Positions 32,249 through 45,383 are shown, counted from the stretch's first letter. The stretch is 64,000 nucleotides of DNA from Impatiens glandulifera (GCF_907164915.1 NC_061869.1:46311771-46375770); one strand, 5' to 3'. Translations and numbers: made by a program. The notes: generated by a model not told the origin, from the sequence alone.

Positions 32249-33208
32249 ATCCATATATATATTGTCATTATTATGATTTTATTTGAGATATATATATTTT
32301 AATATATCTAGCATATTTTATTAAATTTATTCAAAATAAATTAATATTTGATTATGCCATGTCGGTTTTTAATTAATTATATATTTTAATTCAGTACAAT
32401 TAAAAAAATTTATTTAGATGCGGTAGACACATATTTTACATCATAATATTATAATTTAATTTTAGACTAACTTAAATAAATCAAACAAACTAAATGGTTT
32501 AAAATTGAATTTGATCTATTATTTAATTATGTTGTGGGTTGATTTTGGAATTAAAAAAAATAAAAATAATATAAGCATCCAGCTAAACGGGCCTAGGTGC
32601 ACCAGGCAAGCACCAAGACCCTTCAAAAGGAATTATAGGGTGTGGCTGAACCCAGGCGCTACAGGAAAGCACCCATGCTCAACGGACAAGGCTGAGACAA
32701 CAATGGGCTAGGCAAATAGAGAGGTCAACGAACGCGAGATGCCCGCTGATGAATGCTAAACGTGTGACAAGCAATCCGACGGTCTTCCCTCTTCTCCGCG
32801 CAACACAAGCAAAAAATGGCTCGTTTTTTAAAAAAAGGGTCACATCTCATTTTGTACCATTTTCAAAAGTTGGAAAATGAAATGATCACAACTACATCTT
32901 GATCATTTTCCCCAAATTGATGCTAAAGTCATGGACCAGGGAAAAGCGGTCAGCTAGACAAACGTTCAAACGGTTTTTGAGAAATCCATAAATTGGGAGC
33001 GATGCTCGTTTAGCTCGAGGCTAGGCCATCTTTAACACCTCCTAAAACCATTTCGAGTAATGAAAGTAAGATAGAGGGGAGAGCAAGAAAAAAGAGAACC
33101 ACCATTGCACCTTTGTAGTTTCTGGAGATTGCTTAACTTTTAAAGTTAGAGGTCTCTTTTGGTGGTTACATCAGTCGGAACTCGTTCCTAGATCTTTTGG
33201 TAATTTAT
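32249..33208. other. intergenic sequence, no gene recognised
   Basis: AT-rich up to about 32570, then a GC-richer stretch (32580-32800; 'gcaccaggcaagcacc', 'ctcttctccgcgc') without a protein I recognise. The sequence up to the decayed Copia LTR is ordinary. Confidence 0.35.
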
Positions 33209-33213
33209 GTAAG

Positions 33214-33899
33214 TCTTGAAACTATAGGTCCAAGATCCTGGAGAGGATATGAAAGAAAGGTCAAGAAGATTGAAACAAAAAATAAGAACCTAATTAGGTG
33301 TGATTCTCCTTTTTATTATTAGTTTAACTATCAAAGTTTACATCAATTAGTTTAGTCATTCTATTCTTTTAATATCTAAAATAAGGACTAAAATTTAATA
33401 TACTATATTAAAATATTTAATGTATAATATTATTATAATTCTAAACATGAATATCTTCATGTTTACAAACTCAATTAAACATGGACATTCCCATGTTAAC
33501 ATAATTTAATTTTTTTTTTGGAAAACGGTTCAACACAATTTCATTAAAAAGCTTAAAAGTGGGAGGAGTCAATAATCAAAACTAGACAAATCCTAGTTTT
33601 GATTGTAAGATAATAAACAAAAAACCCAAAAGTTTCTGAATGGTGGCAGTCAAATTACATTACAAAATACAAATTAAAAAAAAAACACTACAATCTAGAT
33701 ATCCCAACCTATGTTGTCTCCATATCTGTCTTTTGACCATATTGTATTCTTCCGCGTCCCAGTCTTCTCGCGTTCTTCATAAAGGAAGATTGATGATGTC
33801 TGTCTGCTCTTATTGTTTAATCTTCCTCTATATGAGCACATACTAACATAATAAAATGTATTATTTTTCTGGATTTCAGACATTATTTAAAATTTTACA
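33214..33899 (-). repeat. 3' LTR of the decayed Copia element (with LINE insertion)
   Basis: Homologous to 42925-43232 in 33214-33509 and again at 33881-33899. The middle is the inserted LINE piece. The minus-strand start would be TGTAAAATT. Confidence 0.7.
33510..33880 (-). mobile_element. 5'-truncated LINE fragment with poly(A)
   Basis: A poly(T) run of about 10 at the left end represents the poly(A) tail of a minus-strand insertion. A 10-bp target duplication, CATAATTTAA (33500-33509) and CATTATTTAA (33881-33890), has one mismatch. The sequence lacks LTRs, and its minus strand has the feel of an L1-type 3' end (short C-terminal coding remnant, then 3' UTR). Confidence 0.6.
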
Positions 33900-34873
33900 C
33901 ACCCCTCGCAAGATGAAGATTTTGTAGATTAATCTTGGAGATAAGTAATTGAAATTTTACAGAATCAAGTGCTTTTGTAAAAGCATCACCAACCTATTGT
34001 TGTGCGCAAATGTGATTCGGAATGATAAATCATTTCTTATATTCGTCACGAACCAAATGACATTAAATTTCAATGTGTTTGGTCCTTTCATGAAAAACTT
34101 GATTTTTTTTTGAAATATGGATGTTAGATTGATTGTCACACCATAAATCAATTGGTAGTAATAGCTCTTTTTTCAAATCATTCAATATATAGGAGATCCA
34201 TTTCAGTTTCCAAACTGAAGAAGCCAAGCATCTATATTCTGCTTGTACACTCAATCGAGAGACTGTATTTTATTTTTTTTGTCTTCAATGAATCAAAGAG
34301 CTTCCCATCTTAATGCAAAAACCAGTCAAAGACCTGCTACTGTTAAAACAATTAGCCCAGTCTGCATCCGAAAAACACTCAATATTTTGTTATTTTTAAA
34401 AGGATAAAAGAGTACTAAAGAAGGTGTTCCTTTTAGATACTTCACCACCCTTAGAACAACCTCCCATTGATGCATATTAGGCTCATTCTTATATTGTGAT
34501 AATTGTTAAATACTAAAAGAAATGTCAGGTATTTGAAATTCAAATAAATTAATCTGCCTACAAGCCTTCTATATCTTTCTAGATCATTCATATTCTTATA
34601 ACCCTCTTTCTATAGTTTAATCACCTTAGAGGTTTTTTTTTCTTTCTGGTTTTGCGCTAATCATTCCTGTTTCTCTCAATATATCAAGAGTATATTTTCT
34701 TTGATTAACATTCACTCCGTTTCTAATTTTTCTAATTTCCAATATTAAGAAATATTTAGTTTCATCAAGATCTTTAATTGAAATTTTTTATCAATAAAAG
34801 ATTTCACTCTTTTGATTTGATCAACGCTATTTTCACATATGAGAATATCATTGCCATATATAATTAAAATAAT
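33900..34873 (-). pseudogene. pol: RT C-terminus and RNase H of the decayed Copia element
   Basis: On the minus strand the RNase H motifs EYRCLASSVWKLKWI, DLWCDNQSNIHISK and FHERTKHIEI (about 34063-34254) are clear, followed by DAFTKALDS (about 33960-33985). Further upstream the RT site reads YGND instead of YVDD (about 34840-34855). Several stops and frameshifts make it non-functional. It is continuous with 39473 onward once the inserted element is removed. Confidence 0.8.
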
Positions 34874-35108
34874 TGTTGGTCAGAATGCAAGAAAGTGATA
34901 AACAATGAGGGTGGAAAAAATAGATGAAGAGAGATATTATATTGTAAAAGATAAAGATAAAACAGATTACAACCAATGAAAAAGAATTGTAGCTATCTAA
35001 AGTCAGAAAGAAAGAAAACGTAAAACACCTAACTTAATAAGCATAACTGTGGAATAAATGTGATATAACTGAAATTATTAATTCCTATACTAAAGGCAAA
35101 ATGTTACA
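34874..35108 (-). repeat. 3' LTR of the nested Copia element
   Basis: 235 bp, TGTTGGTCAG to ATGTTACA on the plus strand. Confidence 0.92.
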
Positions 35109-35156
35109 AATCTCCACCTTGCCTTAGTGTCACCCAACAAAAAAAGCCTTATCAGG

Positions 35157-38100
35157 CTATTTCCAACTGTCAACATTTAGCAAATCCAAACAATGAGTGA
35201 ATTTGCCAAGTGCGACCGGCTTCGTGAACATGTCAGCAGGATTATGATGTGTGCTGATCTTCTTCACTTTGATTCTCCTCTCAGTACGAAGAAAATGATA
35301 ACGAACATCAATATATTTGGTTCTATCATGATGCACTTGATCTTTGGCCAAACAAATAACACTTAAGCTATCACAAAAAATAATTGCCTGATCATGATGG
35401 ATACCAAGGTCACTGATTAATCTTTTCAACCATATACCTTCCTTGGCTGCTTCAGTTAGCGCCATATACTCAGCCTCGGTAGTGGACAACGTTACCGTCG
35501 ACTGTAATGTTGCCTTCCAACTAACCACAGAGTCACCAAGGGTGTAAACATAACCAGTCATTGATCTTCTACCATCGATATCTGCAGCATAATCTGAGTC
35601 AGAATAACCAGTTACGAGACACTGGTTATTACTCCCATAAATGAGACCAACATCGGATGTGCCTATCAGATAGCGAAATATTCTCTTTACCGCTTGCCAG
35701 TGTTCCTTACCAGGTCGAGACATAAATCTGCTAACAACACTAACTGAATACGCAATATCGGGTCTAGTGCATACCATGTCATACATTAAATTACCCACTG
35801 CACTAGCATACTGTACATTAGACATGTATAACTTCTCAGCTTCAGACTGGGGCGCGAATGCAGACAAATGATCAATAATAAATGCAGGAGTATTGAGAGC
35901 ATTTACTGTACTCATCCCAAAACGAGACAACATTTTCAAAATATAACTCTTCTGTGAAAGAAATAGCTTCTTTTGAACTCGATGTCTTACTATTTCCATG
36001 CCCAGAATTTTTCGTGCTCCACCTAGATCTTTCATATCAAACTCAGAACTAAGAAGGTCTTTCAGCTTCCGAATCTCCGACATCTTCTTGGCTGCGATTA
36101 ACATGTCGTCTACATACAGGAGTAAATAAATCAAAGAACCGTCACTGACTTTGTTGTGATAGACACAACAATCATATGCACTCCTATTGTAACCATGTTC
36201 AATCATGAAATTGTCAAACCGCTTATACCACTGTCGAGGAGACTGTTTAAGTCCATACAAAGACTTCTTCAGACTACAAACATGTGTTTCCTTACCAGGA
36301 ACAAGAAATCCTTCAGGCTGACTCACCAGTATATCCTCTTCAATCTCACCATGTAAGAAAGTCGTTTTCACGTTTAATTGCTCGAGTTCCAGATCCTGAT
36401 GTGCTACTATAGCTAGTAGTACCCTAATAGAAGTGTGTCGGACTATAAGTGAGAATATCTCATTGTAGTCTACGCATTCCTTTTGACTGAATCCCTTTGC
36501 AACTAATCGTGCTTTATATCTGGTCCCTTCAACACTAGAGGTTCCATCTTTCCTTTTGAAAATCCATTTACACCCAATGAATCTTCTTCCCTTAGGTAAA
36601 GTAACCAGCTCCCATATATTATTCTTGTGAAGTGATTCCATCTCCTCACACATGGAAGCAATCCATTGCGCATAATCACCACCATTAACAGCTTCATTGT
36701 AAGAAGATGGCTCGTTATGTATGACATCTTCTGCTATCTGAAGTGCATAACTTACCATTTTTTCAGTATCATTTATAGAGGGACTGGTTGTCCTACTTCC
36801 AGGACCAGTTGAGATCTTTCTTCCCTTGATTGAATGAATTAACCTGTCAGGAGCTTTAATTTGCCTTCTAGGTCGTGTTGCAATGTCAGATTGACTTTCA
36901 GGTGCTCCAAATTGACAAACTTCCTCAGATGGCTTATCAGTATCGTGTGTCATGTCAGTTGTCCCTTGAACTGGAGCCACCTCAAACTCCACCTGTTTCT
37001 CGGTATTATTATTTTCTCTAGAAAGTGATGGCTTGATAGAGGGGTTAAGTATAAACTTCTCATTAAAGGTGACATCCCTATTGAGGATTACTCTACCTTC
37101 AGAAGATGACCAAATTCTATATCCCTTGACTCCATCTCCATAGCCCATGAAAATGCCCTGTTTTGCCCTTGGTTCCAACTTTCCTTCATTAACATGATAG
37201 TAAGATGTGCACCCAAAGACTTTCAAATGAGAATAATCAACGACGTTACCAGACCATACCACGTAAGGGATTCTGCAATCAATCCCAGTGTGTGGTGCAC
37301 GATTTATCAAATAGCAAGCCGTTAAGACAACCTCGCTCCAATACTTTCTAGCCAATCCCGTATTAGAGAGCATGCTTCTAACTCTCTCTGACAATGTTTG
37401 ATTGACTCTTTCTGCTACACCATTCTGCTGTGGTGTACCTCGGACAGTGTGATGTCTTGCAATCCCCATATCCTTGCAGAACTCATTAAACTCAGATGAA
37501 CAAAATTCAAGTCCATTATTTGTTCGCAGCCTCTTAACCTTCTTTCCAGTTTGATTCTCCACCAGTGCCTTCCAATGTTTGAAGGTCTTAAATACCTCGC
37601 TCTTATGTCTTAGAAGATACAACCAGGTCATCCTTGAGTAATCATCTATGAATGTTACAGAATAGCTATAACCTCCTATACCTTCAACTTGAGAAGGACC
37701 CTAGCAATAAGAGTGAATATAATCTAGTGTGCCCTTAGTTTTGTGAACTTCCTTACTGAACTTACGATGATGCTTTTTCCCGAAAATGCAGTGTTCACAC
37801 AACTCAAGGTTGGTAACCTTGTGGCCAGATAGAAGATCTCGTTTGGACAGAATTTGCATCCCCCTCTCCCCCATGTGTCCAAGTCGCATATGCCACAACT
37901 TGGTTACATCAGGGTGCCGATTCACAGGTTTGGATGCGACCGCAGCGGAACCTATCATCGTCTTACTTTGTAGTATATACAAGGTATTCTGTTTAATACC
38001 TTTCAGTATTACTTTTGAACCTTTACCGATGCACAATGTTCCTTCTTCACCGCTAAACTTGAAACCTTTAGCATCTAAAATGCCTAAAGATATTAAGTTC

Positions 38101-39170
38101 TTCTTCAGTTGAGGAACATGTCGAACGCCAGTTAGGGTCCGTATCTTACCATCATCAGTCAGAATTTTGATAGTCCCAATACCCACCGTTCTATATATGG
38201 CATCATTTCCCATGACAACGTTTCCACCATCATAATCTTCATAGGTATCGAACCATTTTTTGTTCGGACTCATATGATATGAACACCCTAAATCCAACAC
38301 CCACGTATCAATAGGGTGTAGAAAAGCGTTAGCTACAAGGGCAATGTCCTCCTCCGAGTCAGTGTCTCTGTCTTTATGTGCTATCGCAACCGTAGAATAT
38401 TTGCCCCTATTCTTAGGACAATTATTCTTCCAGTGACCAGGTTCTTTACAATAATTGTAAATGTCTTTAGCACTAGGGCCCTTAGCTTTGTCTTTCTGAT
38501 CTTTCTTCTTTCTAGACCCTTTGTAGTTGACTGTGCTGGCAATCAACCCAGATGCTTAACTGTCTACAATTTCACCACTCACCTTATGACGCAGTTCTCT
38601 AGTATGAAGTGCTGACCGAACTTCCTCTAGAGTTACAGAGTCTTTACCCACAACGAACGATTGAACAAAATTTTCAAATGAGTTGGGTAAAGATACCAAC
38701 AGAATTAATGCAACATCTTCATCTTCGATCTTAACATATATATTTCTCAATTCAAGTAATATAGTGTTTAACTTATCAAGATATTCACGAAGAGACTTAC
38801 CTTCAAGCATACGTAGACTGAACAAACGTTGCTTCAATAACAACTTGTTAGTTAGTGACTTTGTCATGTACAAAGCCTCTAACTTCGACCACAGACCGAT
38901 TGCGGTATCTTCATCTGATACCTCAGTAATCACTTCATCCGCCAGACAGAGTAAAATCGTTGAGTGTGCCTTCTCTTCCAAGACCTCAAGCTCAGTAGTG
39001 ATTTTACCAGAGGAAGACTCCTTTGCAGGACCTGCAACTATCTTCGTCTTTTCCTTCGACAATGGTGCCCAAACGCCTTGTTGTTTAAGCAAGGCTCACA
39101 TTTTGATCTGCCATAGACCAAAACTGTTTCGCCATATGAATTTTTCGATTTTTAGATTCATTGAAGACAT
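35157..39170 (-). pseudogene. gag-pol: Copia gag-pol polyprotein, one frame with three nonsense changes
   Basis: From the ATG at 39170 (MSSMNLKIEKF) a single frame of about 1338 codons runs to 35157, broken by TGA at 39096-39098, TAA at 38556-38558 and TAG at 37701-37703. These fit CGA, CAA and TGG codons. Motifs: Gag UBN2-type core (LYMTKSLTNKLLLKQRLF), a zinc knuckle reading YNYCKEPGHWKNNC (first Cys position is Tyr), protease DLGCSYHM (usual DSGC), GAG-pre-integrase LWHMRLGHMGERG, and integrase [16 protein letters not shown] (usual TDNG; catalytic Asp is Asn) and [13 protein letters not shown] has [10 protein letters not shown] and [11 protein letters not shown], and RNase [11 protein letters not shown]. 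The last 824 codons (37631-35157) are open. Active-site losses imply an inactive copy. Confidence 0.93.
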
Positions 39171-39231
39171 CTTCTCGCCAGAAAAACAAATAGTAATAAT
39201 CTGATCGGATTTAACCCGCTCTGATACCAAT

Positions 39232-39467
39232 TGTTGTGCGGAATGCAAGAAAGTGATAAACAATGAGTGTGGAAAAAAATAGATGAAGAGAGATATTTTA
39301 TTGTCAAAGATAAAGATAAAACATATTACAACTAATGAAAAAGAATTGCAGCTATCTAAAGTCAGAAAGAAAGAAAACGTAAAACACCTAACTTAATAAG
39401 CATAACTGTGGAATAAATGTGATGTAACTGAAATTATTAATTCTTATACGAAAGGCAAAATGTTACA
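39232..39467 (-). repeat. 5' LTR of the nested Copia element
   Basis: 236 bp, next to the primer site at 39219-39230. Confidence 0.92.
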
Positions 39468-39472
39468 ATAAT

Positions 39473-41451
39473 AATGAATGACCTTGTTTGTAAAATAAAA
39501 AGAGAGTAATCATTAGTAGACTATTTTAAACCAAAATCAACAAGTTTAATATTGAATTCATCATTCCATTGTCTAGAAGCTTATTTTAGACCATACAAGC
39601 ATTTAATAATTTTAGAAACTTTTCTTGGTTCATTCAATTACAAGTCTTCTAGTGGCTGCATATATATGTCTTCTTTAATAAAACCATGAAAAAAATTGTT
39701 GATATCTATTTGGTGTATATGCCAATAATTAACAGCAACAAGAGCTAGAACAATTCTAATAGTGCTGGTTTTGCCACAAGAGCAAAACTTTCAATGAAAT
39801 CAATACCTTCTCTTTTATGATAGCCCTTAACAAAAAGTCTTGCCATGAGTTTATCAACTGTCCCATTTTGTTTAAATTTTGTTTTGTAGATCTATTTAGA
39901 TCCAATTGTTTTTTTCCTTTTGGTAGTTCAACAATAACCCAAGTTCCATTATGTTTTAAAGCTTCAAGTACTAAATTTATTGCCTCTTTCCAACCAGGAT
40001 AACAAGAAGCTTCTTTAAATGTTCTTGGGTCATTGATTTCAATAATATTAAAGTGAAAATGTATTTCTTTTGTATCAAGAATATTTGAAACAAAAGGAAA
40101 GGTTTGTGGTACATAATGTTATTTAGAAATACTCATTATGTAATCCTTACTCCATAAAGGTTTCTCCCTAATTTTATCACTATTTCTAATTTGAATTCAA
40201 TCTTTGTTTTCATCCTCGATTTGAACTGTATCATGCTGATCTAAAACATTTTTAGTTTGAGTTTCTAAAATAGATTCCTGACTTTCTTGAAATCTGGAAT
40301 TGTCTTGTTGTTGTTTTGAATTTGTTAGTTATAAACTTTCGAATGATTTTTTCAGATTCAAGTTGTGATAAAGAATGCTAATGATTTATTATATTTTCAT
40401 TATCAAGTAAATCACACTTTTTTTTTTATCTTTAACTGGTTCATCAATTATAGTTTTTGCAGAAAATATTTCTTTTCTTATATCAAATTATTTTGGATTA
40501 TGAAGATATGAAAATTTTCATTTTCCATTTAATAAGGAAAAAATTGTTCAAAGAATATGACATCCCTAGAAATAATAACTTTATAATTCTCAATATCATA
40601 TACTTAAAAACCTTTTGTTCATTAGGATAACCAAGGTATGTGCATTTGATTCCTCTCGGGTTAAACTTAGTTTTGTTTGGTCGATTATTTGGAACATAAC
40701 ATAAACAACCAAATGTTTTTAAATCCTCATATTTTGGTTTTGTTTGTTTTAGGATCTCAAAAGGAATTTTCCAGTTGAGATTTTATGATGGTAATCTTTT
40801 GATTAAATGATTGGCCATTAAAATTGATAAACTCTAAAATTTAAGTGGAAAGTGTGCTTGAAACATTAAGTCTCTTGCCACATTCAAAAGATTCCTATGT
40901 TTTCTTTCCACCACCCCATTTTGTTGGGTGTATAGACGCAACGTTTTTTTTTTTATGAAGAATTCTTATGAATTTAAATAAACTATCACAATTTGAATTT
41001 ATAAATTCTGAACCATTATATATTCTAAAAATTTTAATGTCCTTTGTATATTGTATTTTTATCATTCGATAAAAATTTTTTAGATTGTTATGCACATGAG
41101 TTTTATTTTCCAGCAAAAAAGTTTATGTACACTTACTAAAATCATCAACTGTGTAATGACAACCAATGTATGAATCCTCTTTGTAAGGATCCATACGTTG
41201 ACATGAATCAAATCAAAACAATCTTTGCTTGATGTGACACTGTTTTGAAATATTTATCTGTGCATCTTTGATTTCATACATGCATCACAAGGCTGTGAAT
41301 TTAAAGAAACATATGGATATTTTTTCTTTATTACTATGTCTGAAGGATGACCCAGTTTATTACTTAAGAAATAAGTACAAATTGTAGAACTACATACAAA
41401 CTCTTTATTATTTGAAATGTTGTTATCAAATACACATAAAAGAAGATACAA
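39473..41451 (-). pseudogene. pol: integrase and RT N-terminal remnants of the decayed Copia element
   Basis: Minus-strand motifs include GAG-pre-integrase KLGHPSDIVIKKK with CDACMKSK (about 41254-41345), integrase IFRIYNGSEFIN (usual IRSDNGSEF, about 40990-41030) and the IN C-terminal signature with LGYPNEQKVFKVYD (about 40590-40640). The RT entry region reads GWKEAINLVLEALKHNGTW (about 39920-40000). Frameshifts and stops occur every few dozen codons. The RT continues beyond the inserted element at 34873. Confidence 0.75.
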
Positions 41452-41537
41452 ATTATTGCTAACTGATCTTGTAGCTAAAATCTTATTTGATTTAACAGTT
41501 TACAAGTTATTTTGTTGAAGTAGTTTTGAAATCGATA

Positions 41538-42910
41538 TTAAGTTATATGCAAAATTTGAAAAAAAACTTTTTCAAGAATAAGTTCTTTTGTCAATTTCAT
41601 TTTTCCTCTGAAATTGACAAAAATATGTATCCCATCTAATAAGTTTAAAATAATTTTATGAATTAAAGGTTTTAAATCAATCATAATCTGTTTATCATTC
41701 CAAACATATTTTTCTTGAAAAACATTGTTTACAACCATGCTATTTTGATTTATAGAAAATTCTGTCTCAAAAATATTTGTACAATACTTACCTGTATTGT
41801 ATGTGCTTGTAGTAGAAGCTTCATAATTATTTCCATTTTGCATCTGCTTCATGATGGATGTAAGTGAATGAATGTCATCAGCCTGGCCTTATTGTCATTC
41901 TTGTTATTTCCTGATGATGATTGTTCTAGATCAAATGGATCTGCTACAAAATTGATTGTTTTCTTCTCCCTTTGGTCTTTGTTTCATTTCCACCAAACAA
42001 GATATCCAATAATTTTGAAACACATTTCCCTTAGATGACATGCCATTCTGCAATGTGTACATTGCAAACCGTTTTACAAGAATTTCCATATTTTCCTTGT
42101 TGTTAAGCAAATCCTTTACTTTTGAAGTTTGATTGTCCCTTTCCAGAATTCATTTCTTGAGGTCGATAAGACATATCATAATGCTCTTTTGTGTCATGTC
42201 CGAATTCACTTATTTGTCTTTGCCTCTAGACTACAAAAAGTGCTGAATAAACTTTGTCAATATCCGGAGTTGCTTTCAAAATAAGTATCTGACTTCGAAC
42301 ATAATTGTATGTATCATTCAGCCCAGTCACGAATTGTCTTAGATGCCTCTTTGTGTCCTACTCCTCCACTTGATTAGAAATAACGCAACAATTATTGATT
42401 CGAATTATGCACTTATTTCTTATTAGTGGATTTATGCATCAATACTCATCCCAATACTGTTTAATTTTTGAGTAATACTTCTCAAGAATAAAATTACCCT
42501 TTTTAGTATGTTGATATCATTTTGTAGATGAAAAGAATTCTGCTCATTTTTACTTGATATCACTTCTTTACCGTTCCCTTAATTTTAAAGTTGTTTAAAT
42601 TTCTGAGTGAGTTAAGAATCCAAGATCTCACTAGAGAGTCTACTTTCGTCCACCAAGTTTGATCGTTAATGTTATCAGGATATGATATTGTTCCTTCAAC
42701 AAACCCTAATTTTGACTTTGCAGTAAGAGCAATTCAAATGCTTCTACTCCAAATAATGTAATTATCACGTGAGAATACTGCGGTGATAATCGAATATCCA
42801 AGGTTGTCATGTTTCTTAACTTCGAGTGGATCATCAACAACTTTCCTTACTCGGTCTAATCCTTTCATCGATTTGATAGTTGGATCATCAGTATTCTTGA
42901 ACATGCTTCC
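41538..42910 (-). pseudogene. gag: gag remnant of the decayed Copia element
   Basis: Fragmented minus-strand sequence between the primer site and the integrase. Short open pieces (for example 41538-41852, KQMQNGNNYEASTT) and a Cys/His-containing stretch near 42040-42130 suggest the Gag C-terminus. Identity rests mainly on position. Confidence 0.5.
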
Positions 42911-42924
42911 CTACTCTGATGCCA

Positions 42925-43232
42925 TCTTCAAACTAGGGATTGAAGATCTTGAAGAGGATGTGAAAAGAAGGTCTAGAAGATTGAAAAAAAAGAATCGTGA
43001 GGATCACTTGGGTGTGATTCCCCTTTTTATTAGTTTAATTAACTATGAAAGTTACATCAATTAGTTTAGTCCTTCTATTATTTTAATATATAAAATAAGG
43101 ACTAAACTTTAATATACTGTATTAAATTATTTAATGTATACTATTATTACAACTCTATAGATGAGCATCTTCATGTTTATAAACTCAATCAAACATGGAC
43201 ATTCTTATATTAACATAATTTATAATTTTACA
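42925..43232 (-). repeat. 5' LTR of the decayed Copia element
   Basis: About 308 bp matching 33214-33509, ending 'aattttaca' before the flank gtaaa. Confidence 0.7.
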
Positions 43233-43237
43233 GTAAA

Positions 43238-45039
43238 GTTCTCTATCCCTTCCATTCAAGATGAAATGTTATAATTATTTTTGTTTGAAAAAATAATCAA
43301 TTGCTGAAAAAATGTTATTTTGTATTCTAGTTGTATTATTTTCAATTTCATGTTGTAGTTTAGTTTTAGATGTGTTATTGACCGTTGTTGGTTTGGATTA
43401 GATGTTTGAAAATAAATAAAAAACCTGATTTCAAAAAGTTTCTTTAGCACTTCGATTCAAAAAAATTCTTTAGCACTTGGTTGTGCATGTTTTGTTCTTG
43501 AGTGTTTGACCACTTCTGATCATTCTAAATAGAGTTGACACACTCCAATTGACATTTATGTACACTTGAAATGTTTTGAAAGTTGTCAAAGCTCCTCTTT
43601 CGAAAAAAATAAAATATTGACTTTTAAAAAATAAATTCAGTTTCTATACTCACTTTTTTCTTTGTGCTTGGGTATGTATTTAGGAAGTGGATTTGGTGTT
43701 GTATATTATTTTTGAATCTAAAAAGGTTTCATTTGAAGTGTGCAAAAATAAAAAAAGTTCTCAAATCTGACCTTTTTGTTGGTTTGGTGAGTGATAGAGG
43801 TTTTGGTCCTAGTTAAGTTTTCGACCAAATTTTTTTTTCAAGTGACCAAAAAAGCCCTAAAGGCCGATTAAGTAAATCACAGAACGATCGAAAAAGTCAC
43901 ATACCTTCCAAAAAATTAAAAGTAGGACTTCCTAGGAATTGAACCCTTGCTTCTACACCTTACACCATTGAACCAACTCACATCACCTATTAGACTTTAC
44001 CTTGCCTAATCCTTCATCATTCCGTACTTTCCATAATGTAAAAATAAATAAATAACAACTCTCAGGATATGAACTCGGGACTTTCTACCCCTTTTGTAAG
44101 TTAGAGCCCCAAGCCAACTAGGCTAATATTGTAAATGTGTCTAGACCCGCAAATCCATATATGAATGTATGCGTTTAAAAAAGTCTCATCCAAAGAAATT
44201 AACTTGTGACATATTTATCACATCTCTTACCTTTCTCTCGAATCTATTATGAGACGAGAAACCAAAATAGTAGGCTTCATGTGTTTGAATTCATTCTTAA
44301 GAATGTTTTGGCTCAAAAGATTCACTACCTAGTTTGCTCCGTAAGAAACTAGGAATTAAATATTATAGAAACTCTTTTAGGTCCGGTGCTTGATTACATG
44401 TGAGAAAGGGCCTTAACGCTATGGTCCTCATGCCCGTCCAAAATTACAGTATCTACTATGAAATTGTTGGTTTATTTAGAAATGATAAATTACACTAAAA
44501 TTTTAAATTAAATTTCAAGTATACAAGTTTCTAATATTAATTCTAACCTAAATTTTAAGGGTAATGCCCATTTTGTCTATAAATATGCGTCTAAGGTACC
44601 CATATTAAGCATACGTTGCTAAAAAAAATAAAATGAGACTAAATACGTATTTTACAAGAGAGCGAAAATTGTTAAAATTTTAAAGTATCCTAAATTTGTG
44701 GTTGATGTACAAAATGGTTAAGAAAATTATAATAATCATTTAAGAATTTTTCTCATATTTTTGGAGTTATAAAACTCAAGTTATAAGCTCTCAAAGTTGA
44801 CGAAGATAGAGAAAATTTCTTAAATGATCAAAAATTCGAAATAATTTTATAGTTTGTTAGGTAATATATTCTAATCCATTTTCTTTTTTTTCTAGATTTT
44901 TATAAAATTATTTAAAGTATTTCAAAAGAGAAAAAAATTGAAAAGAATTTTAAGAAGCAAACTTGTCCTAAAGTGTTAGGCTTGGGCAAGCTGATAACCG
45001 CTTTTGAAGCCCTAAAATGCGACTTGGGGGATATCAATG
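43238..45039. other. intergenic sequence with two tRNA-arm-like patches
   Basis: AT-rich DNA without a recognisable gene. Short stretches 'aggaattgaaccctt' (about 43934-43948) and 'gatatgaactcggga' (about 44066-44080) resemble the T-arm region of tRNA-derived repeats, each followed by 'accaact' or 'ccaact'. They may come from old SINE-like or DNA-transposon copies, but no full structure is seen. Confidence 0.3.
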
Positions 45040-45204
45040 GACGAGAGTAGGGCTGTAAATGAGTCAAGGCACTCGTGAGTCGCTCGGTCAAAGGTCGACT
45101 TGAGCTTGACATTGATTGAGTTCGAGCCGAGCTCGAGCTGGCTCGTTTAATATTCGAGCAGAACTCGAGCTCATATAATGCTTGCTCGATGGTTTGTCGA
45201 GATT

Positions 45205-45243
45205 TTTCAGGCCTGATAATATATATATATATATATATATATG
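45205..45243. repeat. (TA)n microsatellite
   Basis: About a dozen TA units inside the left end of the hAT element. Confidence 0.8.
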
Positions 45244-45383
45244 TAAATGTTTATTTAATATTAAAATTTAAAACAATACATTTTTTTTTTATTTTCTTTC
45301 TCTTTTCAAAGCCCATATAGAAGGCCCATAATCCATATTATTATATTATATCGTCCTAAAAAAACCCTAATTTCTAATATATA

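Larger units (their letters stand above)
34874..39467 (-). mobile_element. Ty1/Copia (Tork/Tnt1-type) retrotransposon nested in the older Copia
   Basis: The element is 4594 bp on the minus strand. LTRs are at 34874-35108 (235 bp) and 39232-39467 (236 bp), with target duplication ATAAT at 34869-34873 and 39468-39472. The primer site is the complement of 'gctctgatacca' at 39219-39230, and the polypurine tract AAGGTGGAGATT abuts the 3' LTR (35109-35120). About 12 differences and one indel were seen between the LTRs, roughly 95% identity. The gag-pol is one frame with three stops. Type assigned from motif style; the exact lineage is uncertain. Confidence 0.93.
33214..43232 (-). mobile_element. 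decayed Ty1/Copia element, interrupted by a younger Copia and a LINE piece
   Basis: Related LTRs lie at 33214-33899 (3' LTR, with a 371-bp LINE piece inside) and 42925-43232 (5' LTR). Boundaries are approximate, and the flanks gtaag (33209-33213) and gtaaa (43233-43237) may be the target duplication. The primer site is the complement of 'ctctgatgccat' (42914-42925, degenerate) and the polypurine tract is the complement of 'cacccctcgc' at 33900. Coding order on the minus strand is gag (about 42910-41540), GAG-pre-integrase, integrase, RT and RNase H, all full of stops. The younger Copia element inserted at 34873 inside the RT, next to the YVDD-like site. This is the oldest retroelement in the window by decay. 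Confidence 0.8.

Noticed and set aside
43930..44110. Possible tRNA genes
   Set aside because: Only T-arm-like words are present; no full cloverleaf.
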